DNA from: Salinicola halimionae
Lineage (GTDB): Bacteria > Pseudomonadota > Gammaproteobacteria > Pseudomonadales > Halomonadaceae
Direction: 5' to 3'
Length of the DNA: 64,000 nucleotides
Assembly: GCF_003206065.1 (NCBI RefSeq)
Contig: NZ_PZJQ01000004.1
Span: 71,554 to 135,553, forward strand
Shown here: one piece after another, positions 18,852 to 27,442 of the stretch
Layout: each line of letters starts with the position of its first letter
Position numbering within the stretch: position 1 is the first letter of the stretch
Notes under the pieces: generated by a model
What the model was told of the DNA's origin: nothing
Seen by the model: only the letters and a program-made list of their open reading frames with translations
Database searches by the model: none
Translations under genes and position numbers: made by a program

Positions 18852-19484
18852 TCAATCCGCGGTCGGGGTGCGTCGGAACAGCCGCCCATGGCTGTCTCCG
18901 GCGACGATTTCCCGATGGAGCTGCCAGAGATCCGGAGGCTGCCAATCCAGCTCGTGTTCCGTCTCGACGTAGATCATCGCTCGGGCTGCCAGCCAGCCAT
19001 CGGCTTCGAGGCGCCCACAGGTTTGAGCCGCAAGCCCCAGTCGGAAGGGCGGGTCGAGAAAGACCAGGTCGAACTCGGCGGGCCTGCCGACGAGAAATTG
19101 CTGTACATCGCTTCGATGAACTCGACCGTTGGCTCCCAACAGCTCGATATTCGCCTCCAGGGCGTCGGCCACGATGGCGCTGGATTCGATGAAGATCGCC
19201 TGTGTCGCGCCCCGTGAAAGCGCCTCCAGGCCCAGCGCACCGGTGCCCGCATAGAGATCCAGAGTCTGCTTGCCCGCGACATCGAACGCCAGCCAGTTGA
19301 ACAGGGTTTCGCGCACGCGGTCGGGGGTTGGACGCAAGCCGGGGCTCTCCGGAATCGCCAGCTTGCGGCGCCGGAATTCGCCACCGATCAGACGCAGCTG
19401 ACCGCGCCCCCGATGTGACGACGCATGGTCGTTGTGGCCGGAACGGATACCGTTGAAAGCCTTGCGTGGGCGACGTCGATTCAT
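18852..19484 (-). CDS. rsmD: 16S rRNA (guanine966-N2)-methyltransferase
   Basis: 210 aa. N-terminal basic stretch, then the RsmD landmarks LRLIGGEFRRRKLAIPES and GLRPTPDRVRETLFNWL, the SAM-binding LDLYAGTGALGLEALSRGA (motif I) and the catalytic motif IV FLDPPF. It methylates G966 of 16S rRNA in the assembled 30S subunit. The frame is open for another 90 codons upstream, but that part runs into ftsY; the ATG at 19484 (NRRRPRKAFNG) matches family length. Divergent from ftsY, the conserved rsmD-ftsYEX arrangement of E. coli and Pseudomonas. Confidence 0.95.
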   Translation of the reverse strand: MNRRRPRKAFNGIRSGHNDHASSHRGRGQLRLIGGEFRRRKLAIPESPGLRPTPDRVRETLFNWLAFDVAGKQTLDLYAGTGALGLEALSRGATQAIFIESSAIVADALEANIELLGANGRVHRSDVQQFLVGRPAEFDLVFLDPPFRLGLAAQTCGRLEADGWLAARAMIYVETEHELDWQPPDLWQLHREIVAGDSHGRLFRRTPTAD

Positions 19485-19614
19485 GGCGCGCAATTGTACC
19501 CCCGCAACCCTCGCGGTGATAGGATGAAGCCTCGATATCGATATTCTCCGAAGTCGTGATGATCGACGCTGATTCAGCGGCGCCAGCGCGGCTTTTTCAG
19601 CAGTGAAGCCATCC

Positions 19615-21180
19615 ATGTTCGGACTATTCAAGAGTCGCAAGAAACAGCAGCAGGAAGAGGAAGCTCGTCGGCGCGAGGCGGAAGAAGCCGAAGCAGCGGC
19701 GGTAGAAGGAAACGCGGAGGAAGGCGTTTCCGACGGCGAGAGTGTCGAAGTTGACGGCTCCACGGGAGAGGGCTCGCAAGGCGATGGCGCGAAAAGCGCG
19801 AATGCCGAGAGTGGATCTCCCTCGACTGAGAACCCTCTGGTTCGAGACGATAAATCTGTGGTTCAAGCCGAAGATCCGGTTGTTCAGGCCAGAGATTCCG
19901 TTGATCAAAAAAAAGAGCCTGCCAATCCGACGGTCGAGACCGTTACGCCTGATGCCGAACCGGGGGTGCAGGCCGAGGATCCCGGACGTTCGGCAAGCGT
20001 GGATTATGCGCCTTCTGCACTTGAGGAGACGGCTGCCAAGCAAGCGCTAAGTGAGCCATTGCCGCAGGAGTCGCCGCAGTCGGCGCTAGAGGAGACGCCG
20101 GCGACGGGAACGCGCGCGACGGATCTGGCAACTGACGTGACGCCTACGGCATCTTCTTCGTTGGCCGAACCCTCTGCCCCTGCACCCGGGGCGAATTCAT
20201 CGGCGCCCGCGCCGAAGGAGAAACCCAAGGGCGGCTGGCTTTCGCGCGTGCGGGCCGGCCTGGGGCGTACACGTGCCAACCTGACCGATGGCGTCGCCGA
20301 TCTGCTGCTGGGCAAGAAGCAGATCGACGACGATCTGATGGAGGATCTCGAGACGCAGCTGCTGCTGGCGGATGTGGGCATTGAGGCGACCAGCGAAATC
20401 ATCGAGCGCCTGACCGGGCGTGTCTCGCGCAAGGAGCTCGCCGACGCCGACGCGCTCTACCGCGCGCTGCAGGAAGAACTGGCGGCGCTGCTCGAACCGG
20501 TCACCCAGCCGCTGCAGCTGCCGCCGAAGGGCGAAGGCCCGTTCGTGATCCTGATGGTCGGCGTCAATGGTGTCGGCAAGACCACGACCATCGGCAAGTT
20601 GACCCAGCGTTTCCAGAACGAAGGGCGCAGCGTGATGCTGGCGGCCGGCGATACCTTCCGAGCCGCTGCCGTCGAGCAGCTCAAGGTCTGGGGAGAGCGC
20701 AACCGCGTGCCTGTGATCGCCCAGCATACCGGCGCCGACAGCGCCTCGGTGATCTACGACGCCGTCGCCGCGGCCAAGGCGCGTAAGGTCGACGTATTGA
20801 TCGCCGACACTGCCGGCCGCCTGCACAACAAGAGCCATCTGATGGAAGAGCTCAAGAAGGTGCAGCGGGTGATGGCCAAGCTCGACGCCACGGCACCGCA
20901 CGAAGTAATGTTGGTACTCGATGCGGGCACCGGCCAGAACGCGATTTCTCAGGCGACCACCTTCGACGAAGCGATTCCGGTCACCGGTATCACCTTGACC
21001 AAGCTCGATGGCACCGCCAAGGGTGGCATCATCTTTGCCCTGGCCAAGAAAACGGGCATCCCCATCCGTTTCATCGGCGTCGGTGAGTCGCTCGAGGATC
21101 TGCGACCGTTCGATGCCCAGACCTTCGTCAAGGCGCTCTTCGATCGAGACGCCGGCCAGGATGGCGACGCGGATTCATGA
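19615..21180 (+). CDS. ftsY: Signal recognition particle receptor FtsY
   Basis: SRP-receptor GTPase that docks ribosome-SRP complexes at the membrane. From ATG 19615 it is 521 aa. Residues 1-205 form the acidic, low-complexity A domain (Glu/Ala/Pro/Ser-rich), then the N domain, then the G domain with G1 GVNGVGKTTTIGKL, G3 DTAGR, G4 TKLDGTAKGG. A GTG at 19603 four codons earlier is an alternative start; the MFGLFKSRKK beginning is typical of the membrane-binding N-terminus, so ATG 19615 is preferred. The stop overlaps the ftsE ATG (ATGA). Confidence 0.96.
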   Translation: MFGLFKSRKKQQQEEEARRREAEEAEAAAVEGNAEEGVSDGESVEVDGSTGEGSQGDGAKSANAESGSPSTENPLVRDDKSVVQAEDPVVQARDSVDQKKEPANPTVETVTPDAEPGVQAEDPGRSASVDYAPSALEETAAKQALSEPLPQESPQSALEETPATGTRATDLATDVTPTASSSLAEPSAPAPGANSSAPAPKEKPKGGWLSRVRAGLGRTRANLTDGVADLLLGKKQIDDDLMEDLETQLLLADVGIEATSEIIERLTGRVSRKELADADALYRALQEELAALLEPVTQPLQLPPKGEGPFVILMVGVNGVGKTTTIGKLTQRFQNEGRSVMLAAGDTFRAAAVEQLKVWGERNRVPVIAQHTGADSASVIYDAVAAAKARKVDVLIADTAGRLHNKSHLMEELKKVQRVMAKLDATAPHEVMLVLDAGTGQNAISQATTFDEAIPVTGITLTKLDGTAKGGIIFALAKKTGIPIRFIGVGESLEDLRPFDAQTFVKALFDRDAGQDGDADS

Positions 21181-21845
21181 TTGCTTTCGAGCATGTCGGC
21201 AAGCGCTACGGTGGGCGTTTCGAAGCGCTCGCCGATATCAATTTCCGCGTCGAGCGTGGCGAAATGCTCTTCTTGACCGGCCACTCTGGTGCCGGAAAGA
21301 GCTCTCTGCTGCGGTTGGTCATGCGTCTAGAGCGGCCCTCGCGGGGTCGAGTGCTGGTTGCCGGTCACGACCTCGATCGCCTGCACATCAGTCAGGTTCC
21401 CTACTATCGACGCCAGATCGGGGTGGTCTTTCAGGACCACCAGCTACTGCTCGATCGCGATATCTTTGCCAATGTGGCGCTACCGCTGACGATTCAGGGA
21501 GTCGATCCGGCCGATGCTGCGCGCCGCGTGCGCGCTGCCCTCGACAAGGTCGGGCTGCTGCATCGCGAGCGGGCACTACCGATCGAACTATCCACCGGCG
21601 AGCAGCAGCGGGTGGGGATCGCTCGTGCGGTGGTGAACAAGCCGGCATTGCTGCTCGCCGATGAGCCGACCGGCAATCTCGATCCGCAACTGTCAGCCGA
21701 CATCATGCGGCTATTCGAGGATTTCAACCGTATCGGTACCACGGTCCTGGTAGCGAGCCATGACCTGGCCTTGATCGCGCGGCTGCGACATCGCGTGCTG
21801 AAGCTGCGAGATGGCCGACTGGTCGGCGACGGGGAGGTGGCATGA
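21177..21845 (+). CDS. ftsE: Cell division ATP-binding protein FtsE
   Basis: 222-aa ABC ATPase. Walker A GHSGAGKSS, Q-loop VVFQDHQLL, the FtsE-type signature LSTGEQQRVGIARAVV, Walker B LLLADEPTGNLD and switch His in VASHDL. With FtsX it forms the divisome complex that activates periplasmic amidase activators such as EnvC. It overlaps ftsY upstream by 4 nt and ftsX downstream by 4 nt, so the three are translationally coupled. Length and motifs are exactly those of the family. Confidence 0.97.
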   Translation: MIAFEHVGKRYGGRFEALADINFRVERGEMLFLTGHSGAGKSSLLRLVMRLERPSRGRVLVAGHDLDRLHISQVPYYRRQIGVVFQDHQLLLDRDIFANVALPLTIQGVDPADAARRVRAALDKVGLLHRERALPIELSTGEQQRVGIARAVVNKPALLLADEPTGNLDPQLSADIMRLFEDFNRIGTTVLVASHDLALIARLRHRVLKLRDGRLVGDGEVA

Positions 21846-22822
21846 GCGAGCGCCAACCTTCGGGGGCGCGACCTCGCGGCGCGCAAAAGCCCCAGCGTCG
21901 CGCTTCCGGCGGCGGGCGCGCCTGGCTGCGGCATCATCGGGCGATGATGAGCGACAGCGCATTGCGACTGGTCAAACGGCCGATAGCGACGCTGTTGACG
22001 ATGTTGGCGATCGCCATCGCGCTGATCCTGCCGGCGGGATTGTGGTTGGCACTGGACAGCGCGCGACTGCTGGACGCCGAACTCGACGAGAGCGCCACGT
22101 TGACGGTCTATTTCGCCGCCGATGTGGGGGAGTCTCGCGCCATGGATCTGGCCGCCGAAGTCGGCGAGCAGCCCGGTGTGGCCGGCACGCGGCTGGTGAC
22201 TGCCGCCGAAGGGCTGGCGGATTTCCAGCAGACGCTGGGCGTGGACGATGCGCTTGCGCAGCTCGAGACCAATCCCCTGCCGGCGAGTGTCGTGGTCACT
22301 CCCGACGTGACGGCGCCCGCTGCAGTTCAGGCGTTGAGTCAACGGCTGCAGGCGTTCGACGGGGTCGACGAAGTGCGTCTGGATCTGGCCTGGCTCGATC
22401 GTCTGCAACAGTTGGCGGCACTCGGCCAGCGCGTGGCCCTGGCGCTGGCGCTGCTGTTCGGCCTGGGCGTGCTACTGGTGGTCGGCAATACCATTCGGTT
22501 GGCGGTAGAGAGCCGGCGCCAGGAAATCGAGGTCGTCACGCTGATCGGGGCGACCCACGCCTTCGTTCGCCGACCGTTCCTCTATAGCGGCGCCTGGTAC
22601 GGCCTGGGAGGCGGGGCGCTGTCATTGATCATCCTGGCGCTCGGCGGCAACTGGCTGGCTTCCCCGGTCGCGGCGCTGGCGGAAAGCTACGGCGCTCACT
22701 TTGCGTTGCCCTCGCTGGGCATCGGGAATTCGGCTTTTCTGCTGCTTTTTAGTACAATACTCGGCTGGCTGGGCGCGTGGCTTGCAGTGGGCCGTCATCT
22801 GGCGGACATCAAACCGCGCTAG
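21842..22822 (+). CDS. ftsX: Cell division protein FtsX
   Basis: 326-aa inner-membrane protein with four membrane helices. The cytoplasmic N-terminal tail is Arg/Gly/Pro-rich (about 35 residues), then TM1 (ATLLTMLAIAIALILPAGLW). The periplasmic domain (LDESATLTVYFAADVGES onward) is followed by TM2 near VALALALLFGLGVLLVVGNT, the conserved NTIRLAVESRRQEIEVVTLI loop that contacts FtsE, and two more helices at the C-terminus. It transmits ATPase cycles of FtsE across the membrane. ATG 21842 overlaps the ftsE stop. Confidence 0.96.
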   Translation: MSERQPSGARPRGAQKPQRRASGGGRAWLRHHRAMMSDSALRLVKRPIATLLTMLAIAIALILPAGLWLALDSARLLDAELDESATLTVYFAADVGESRAMDLAAEVGEQPGVAGTRLVTAAEGLADFQQTLGVDDALAQLETNPLPASVVVTPDVTAPAAVQALSQRLQAFDGVDEVRLDLAWLDRLQQLAALGQRVALALALLFGLGVLLVVGNTIRLAVESRRQEIEVVTLIGATHAFVRRPFLYSGAWYGLGGGALSLIILALGGNWLASPVAALAESYGAHFALPSLGIGNSAFLLLFSTILGWLGAWLAVGRHLADIKPR

Positions 22823-22957
22823 CGTTCGTGAAGGGCTCGGTGTGCTGGTCAACGGCGCCGAGATACGGTAAGAAAGTCATTCAGCGTTATCCGTACCATC
22901 ATCGGTCAACACTCGGCCAAGCCCAGTTTCAGTACCATCGAGGCCGACGAGAACATT

Positions 22958-22984
22958 GAACTTTTGTCTAAGTCGAGGGTCTCA
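22958..22984 (+). promoter_or_regulatory. Sigma-E/AlgU-type promoter upstream of rpoH
   Basis: GAACTT (22958-22963), a spacer of exactly 16 nt, and TCTCA (22980-22984) match the sigma-E/AlgU pattern GAACTT-N16-TCTGA except for one base in the -10. It lies about 110 nt upstream of the rpoH start, where E. coli rpoH also has a sigma-E promoter. Confidence 0.65.
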
Positions 22985-23093
22985 TAAGGTATCCTCGTAG
23001 GCAGGCAGAACAACCTGTTGCGACGTGTATCCGAGTGGATCGAGTCAATCGGCTCTTCGCTTCGACACGCCGCCCAGCATGGAGACAACGCAG

Positions 23094-23960
23094 ATGAGCA
23101 CCAGTCTTCAATCCATTGGGAACCTTTCCCCGGGTCACGATCTCAACGGCTACATTCAAGCGGTCAACGGCATTCCCGTACTGACGGCTGACGAAGAACA
23201 CGATCTGGGCGTGTGTCTATACGAAGAAGACGACCTCGAGTCGGCTCGTCGTCTGATCATGTCGCACTTGCGTTTCGTCGTTCATATCGCGCGTAGCTAC
23301 TCCGGCTACGGGTTGCCGCAGGCCGATCTGATCCAGGAAGGCAACGTCGGGCTGATGAAGGCGGTCAAGCGCTTCGATCCCTATCAGGGCGTGCGTCTGG
23401 TGTCGTTCGCAGTTCACTGGATCAAAGCGGAGATCCATGAGTACGTGCTGCGTAACTGGCGCATCGTCAAGATCGCGACCACCAAGGCCCAGCGCAAGCT
23501 GTTCTTCAACCTGCGTAGCGCCAAGAAGCGTCTCGCCTGGTTGAACAACGACGAAGTCGACGCGATTGCCAAGGATCTCGACGTCAAGCCGAAGGTCGTG
23601 CGGGAAATGGAAGGCCGCTTGTCATCCTATGATGCGGGTTTCGATGCCAGCCCCGGCGAAGAGGAAGATCAGAGTTATCAAGCACCGGCGCAGTATCTCC
23701 AGGATCATAGTTTCGACCCTGCGGCCAAGCTCGAAGCGGACGATTGGGAAGCCGACTACACTCGTCGGCTGCGCGACGCCCTGGGTGAACTGGACGATCG
23801 CTCGCGGGATATTCTGCAGCGCCGCTGGCTCTCCGACCACAAGTCCACATTGCATGAGCTGGCTGACGTCTATGGTGTTTCCGCAGAACGAATTCGTCAG
23901 CTCGAAAAGAATGCCATGAAGAAGATCAAGCAGCAGCTTGGCGACACGATTGCTGCCTAA
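23094..23960 (+). CDS. rpoH: RNA polymerase heat-shock sigma factor (sigma-32)
   Basis: 288 aa, close to the usual 284. Regions visible are [20 protein letters not shown] (2.1), [20 protein letters not shown] (2.2), [20 protein letters not shown] (2.3-2.4), the RpoH-specific box QRKLFFNLR that is a site of chaperone/protease control, and the region 4 helix-turn-helix [23 protein letters not shown] 23094 has GGAG 9 nt upstream; an in-frame ATG at 23079 is less well placed. It follows ftsX by 271 nt, with a sigma-E-like promoter in the gap and a clear terminator after the gene. Confidence 0.97.
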   Translation: MSTSLQSIGNLSPGHDLNGYIQAVNGIPVLTADEEHDLGVCLYEEDDLESARRLIMSHLRFVVHIARSYSGYGLPQADLIQEGNVGLMKAVKRFDPYQGVRLVSFAVHWIKAEIHEYVLRNWRIVKIATTKAQRKLFFNLRSAKKRLAWLNNDEVDAIAKDLDVKPKVVREMEGRLSSYDAGFDASPGEEEDQSYQAPAQYLQDHSFDPAAKLEADDWEADYTRRLRDALGELDDRSRDILQRRWLSDHKSTLHELADVYGVSAERIRQLEKNAMKKIKQQLGDTIAA

Positions 23961-24080
23961 TCAGTCGGTGTTCCGCGGCATTTGACGCGCGGCTTGGCGG
24001 GTGAAGTCGATAGACGTCTATACGCCGCTCAATGAGCTCTTCCCCGGTTCCCCGGTGAGAACTTGCCGTTAGCGTTATCC

Positions 24081-24121
24081 AAAGCCTGAGTTCTGTCATT
24101 GACGGGGGCTCGGGCTTTTTC
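24081..24121 (+). terminator. Rho-independent terminator after rpoH
   Basis: AAAGCCTGAG (24081-24090) pairs with CTCGGGCTTT (24109-24118, one G-T pair), followed by a T-run. It lies in the 532-nt gap 23961-24492. Apart from this and the opposing terminator at 24379-24409 I see nothing convincing in that gap. Confidence 0.8.
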
Positions 24122-24378
24122 GTGTCTACCTGTTGTCATCAGATCGACACGCGTCATGACGTGGTTTGTCCGTGACTGGCAGAACTCACGATTCTCGCTA
24201 GTTTCACCGGTGCCGTCGGTTTGTCATGCTCTTCCTCTCATCTCCTCTGCGCTGCACCGTTCTCCTCTCTGCGCATTTCTTCTCTCTGCATCGCTCCTTG
24301 AACGGTACCGCTCTACCGGCGTATCGGGTCACGGCAGTTTGCGGTAGATGGAGAAGATAACCGAATTATGTCGAGCGC

Positions 24379-24409
24379 AAAAAAGCGGCGGTGTCAGTGA
24401 CACCGCCGC
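24379..24409 (-). terminator. Rho-independent terminator of the PQQ dehydrogenase gene
   Basis: A perfect 12-bp stem GCGGCGGTGTCA/TGACACCGCCGC (24385-24409), preceded on the plus strand by AAAAAA. On the minus strand this reads as stem plus TTTTTT, 84 nt beyond the minus-strand stop codon. Confidence 0.9.
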
Positions 24410-24492
24410 TCGATCGCATCAACAACACTTTTCAGCTACACGCCCCATCAGGCAGTTTTTTCTGGATGGGGCTCCATCCATTACGCTGACGA

Positions 24493-27087
24493 TTATTTTT
24501 CGTCGTCCTTCGGCAATGCGTAGGCGATCACATAGTCACCAGTGGGAGTTTCCATGAAGTGGTGCCCGGTCGCCACGATGACCAGATACTGACGTCCGTC
24601 CGCTTCATAGACCATCGGGTTGGCCTGTCCGCCCGCCGGTAGTGGGGCCTGCCACACGGTTTCACCGCTTTCGATGTCGATAGCGCGAATGAGATCGTCG
24701 GTCGCCGCAGCGATGAAGATCAGGCCGCCTGCAGTCACTGCGGAGCCACCGTTGTTGGGCGTACCGATATCGATCGGCAGACCCGACCGAATGCCCCACG
24801 GGCCGTTGGCGCGAGCCGTGCCCAGCGGGCGGTCCCACAGAGTATCGCCACTCGCCAGATCGATGGCGCGAATGTGCCCGTACGGCGGCTGCTTGCAGAG
24901 CATGCCGGTATACGGCACGCGCCAGCCAGCGTTGACGTTGATCGCATACGGCGTATTGGCCTGAGGATCACCGGCGCCTTCGGCACCGCCGCCGTCTTCT
25001 TTCTGCTCCTCGCGCGGCACCCAGCCGAGCTTGTTGGCGACGTCACGCGGCACCAGCTCGTTGTAGTTAGGCATGTCGTTGTAATTGGCGACGATCACGC
25101 CCCGATGAGGATCGATAGCCACGCTGCCCCAGTCGGAACCCCCGTTGTAGCCGGTGTACTGGACCCACGGCTGTTCAGTAGTCGGCGGCGTGTACATGCC
25201 TTTCCAGCTCGCCTGATGATACTGGATGCGGCAGAACAATTGATCGAACGGCGTCATGCCCCACATGTCTTTTTCGGTGATATCCGGCTGACGCAGCGTG
25301 GCATAGAGCGAAAACGGCTGAGTCTCGCTGCGCTGATCCGGTTCGGCACCGCCTTGGGGGACCGGTCGTTCCTCGGCACCGCCACCCAGCAACTCGCCGG
25401 TCTCGCGGTTGAAGACGTAGATCTCGCCCTGTTTGGTCGGCATGATCAGTGCCGGAACCTTGCCGTTATCGGTGGGGAAGTTGATCAGCGTCGGCTGCGA
25501 ACCGGGATCATAATCCCAGACATCCTTATGCGAGGTCTGGAAGTGCCACTTCGGCAGGCCGGTCTCGACGTCAATCGCCACTATCGAGGCGGCCCACTCG
25601 TTCTCTTCCGGTGTGCGCGAGCTGCTCCAGTAATCGCCGGCGCTGTTGGCCATCGGCAGATAGATCATGCCGAGCTTGCTGTCGCCCACGGCGGTGGTCC
25701 ACATGTTGGGAGAGCCACGTACGTAGGTATCATCGCCCGTCAACGGTTCACTCTGGTCGGGACGGCCCGCATCCCAGGCCCATAGTAACTCGCCGGTTTC
25801 GACATCATAGCCTTTGATCACGCCGGAGGGCGGATAGCGACGCTGGCCATCCAGCACCTGGTGGCCGGTGATGAGCACGTTGCGTACCACGACCGGTGCA
25901 GAGTTGATGGAGACGTAGCCATCCGGGGTCTCGCCCATGTTGCGCTTGATGTCGACCTGACCGTTGTCGCCGAAACCTGTGCAGGGTTCACCGGTGGCGG
26001 CGTCGACTTCGATCAGGCGGCCATCCAGCGTGCCAGAGATGATGCGCGCCTGGCAGGATTGATCGTCGTTCGACGCGACCGCGTCCTGGCCGGCTGCGGC
26101 TGTCGGCGCCGGGTTATCGTCACCGTTCTGACTACCACCTTGTTCATTGCCGGCGGTCTGCGGGCTGTCGCCGTTCTGGTCACCGCCGGCTGTCGTGGAA
26201 CCGTTTCGGTCCGTCGACTGATCGGCGCTCGACGATGAATCTTCCGGCGTCTTGTAATACGTAACGCCGCGGCACGCAGCGGTGTAGGGAATGGCGTCTT
26301 CGGAAACCTGCGGATCGTAGCGCCAGTTCTCTTCACCCGTCGCGGCATTCAACGAAATCAGAATATTGCGCGACGTACACAGGAAAACGTCATCGCCGAT
26401 TTTCAGCGGCGTGGTTTCTGCGCCCCAGCGATGATCGAGAATGTCGCCAGTACGGTACTGCCAGGCAACTTCGAGATCGCCAACGTTGTCCGGCGTAATT
26501 TGATCGGCAGGCGAATATCGCGTGGCTGCCGAATCCCGGCCATAGGCGGCCCAGTCCTCGTCCGCGGGGACATCAGCCGGTTGTGCGCTTCCGACATCGG
26601 TGGACAGCGACTCTTTGGCGAGTGCCGGAACGTCGCCAGGATGCTCGTAACCGCGGCCGGGAATGAATGCCAGCGCCCCGGCTACGATCAGACCTAGAAA
26701 CAGAACGCCCGCCAGTGAAAATCCGGCCTTGCGTGATGGCCCGTTCTTGAGCGCGGGAGTGACGAGTGCGACCAGAATGGCGAGAATCAGGACGACATCC
26801 AGGCGAGGAATCCAACGCCAGTAATTCAGTCCCGATTCCCAGGCCGCCCAAAGGAACGTGCCGATGAAGACGATTCCATAAATACCGGCACCAGACATTC
26901 GGCCGCGAAACAGCTGTATGCCGGCAATCAGCATCAATATCCCGGCGATCAGGTAATACCAGGAACCACCAAGTGTCGCTAAGTAAGCGCCACCGGCTCC
27001 TAGTGCCAGACCGACAAGTGCAACGATGATTCCGACGAGCTTGGCGATTACTGCGCCAGCGCTGCCGGAAGAAGTCGAAGTGGCCAC
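24493..27087 (-). CDS. gcd: Membrane-bound PQQ-dependent dehydrogenase, glucose/quinate/shikimate family
   Basis: 864 aa from GTG 27087 (AAGGGAGAA upstream). Residues about 12-145 hold five membrane helices that anchor the enzyme and pass electrons to ubiquinone. The rest is the periplasmic PQQ beta-propeller (WAAYGRDSAATRYSPADQIT, DYDPGSQPTLINFPT, GWRVPYTGMLC, the ending FMETPTGDYVIAYALP). It oxidises an aldose or quinate/shikimate in the periplasm; which one is not resolved. Residues about 281-344 are a hydrophilic Ser/Gly/Asn/Asp-rich insertion that makes it about 65 aa longer than E. coli Gcd. No pqq synthesis genes are in the window. Monocistronic, with its own terminator. Confidence 0.93.
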   Translation of the reverse strand: MATSTSSGSAGAVIAKLVGIIVALVGLALGAGGAYLATLGGSWYYLIAGILMLIAGIQLFRGRMSGAGIYGIVFIGTFLWAAWESGLNYWRWIPRLDVVLILAILVALVTPALKNGPSRKAGFSLAGVLFLGLIVAGALAFIPGRGYEHPGDVPALAKESLSTDVGSAQPADVPADEDWAAYGRDSAATRYSPADQITPDNVGDLEVAWQYRTGDILDHRWGAETTPLKIGDDVFLCTSRNILISLNAATGEENWRYDPQVSEDAIPYTAACRGVTYYKTPEDSSSSADQSTDRNGSTTAGGDQNGDSPQTAGNEQGGSQNGDDNPAPTAAAGQDAVASNDDQSCQARIISGTLDGRLIEVDAATGEPCTGFGDNGQVDIKRNMGETPDGYVSINSAPVVVRNVLITGHQVLDGQRRYPPSGVIKGYDVETGELLWAWDAGRPDQSEPLTGDDTYVRGSPNMWTTAVGDSKLGMIYLPMANSAGDYWSSSRTPEENEWAASIVAIDVETGLPKWHFQTSHKDVWDYDPGSQPTLINFPTDNGKVPALIMPTKQGEIYVFNRETGELLGGGAEERPVPQGGAEPDQRSETQPFSLYATLRQPDITEKDMWGMTPFDQLFCRIQYHQASWKGMYTPPTTEQPWVQYTGYNGGSDWGSVAIDPHRGVIVANYNDMPNYNELVPRDVANKLGWVPREEQKEDGGGAEGAGDPQANTPYAINVNAGWRVPYTGMLCKQPPYGHIRAIDLASGDTLWDRPLGTARANGPWGIRSGLPIDIGTPNNGGSAVTAGGLIFIAAATDDLIRAIDIESGETVWQAPLPAGGQANPMVYEADGRQYLVIVATGHHFMETPTGDYVIAYALPKDDEK
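26056..26247 (-). other. Low-complexity insertion inside the PQQ dehydrogenase
   Basis: Encodes residues about 281-344, almost only Ser, Gly, Asn, Asp, Gln, Thr and Ala (for example DQSTDRNGSTTAGGDQNGDS). It interrupts the propeller between YYKTPED and SCQARI and is probably a surface loop. Confidence 0.75.
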
Positions 27088-27442
27088 GGAATTCTCCCTT
27101 GAATCAAACTCTAATGGTTATTCGGGCACATGCTCCGATGTGCCAGATACTCAATGCGACATGCCGTCACATGGGGTAAGGATAGTCATGGTATCGCAGG
27201 GTAGCGATGATTTCAGGCCCGAAACTCCCGGTAAGTCTGTCTTTTTTGATAGTCGTTGATGCCACCCCTTTTGTCGGACAGATGTTTAAGGTGAGTAACT
27301 GTTTTGTTACGGGAAGTGTGAAATAGCTGGCAAGCGTTTTCAGCGACTTTTTCGGAAAATCCTGGAATTTAACCCTTATTTAGAACCGTCCTTGAAATCG
27401 TACTAAAAACTGTACTAGAGGAAGGACAACTTGGCTTCTCAG

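Noticed and set aside
24122-24378. Possible small gene between rpoH and the PQQ dehydrogenase
   Set aside because: The frame at 24099-24347 is rich in Ser, Leu and Arg with no domain or ribosome site and begins within the rpoH terminator.
27392-27418. TTGAAA ... TACTAG as a promoter of the porin gene
   Set aside because: The spacing is 15 nt and the -10 match is poor; it may equally be chance in an AT-rich leader.
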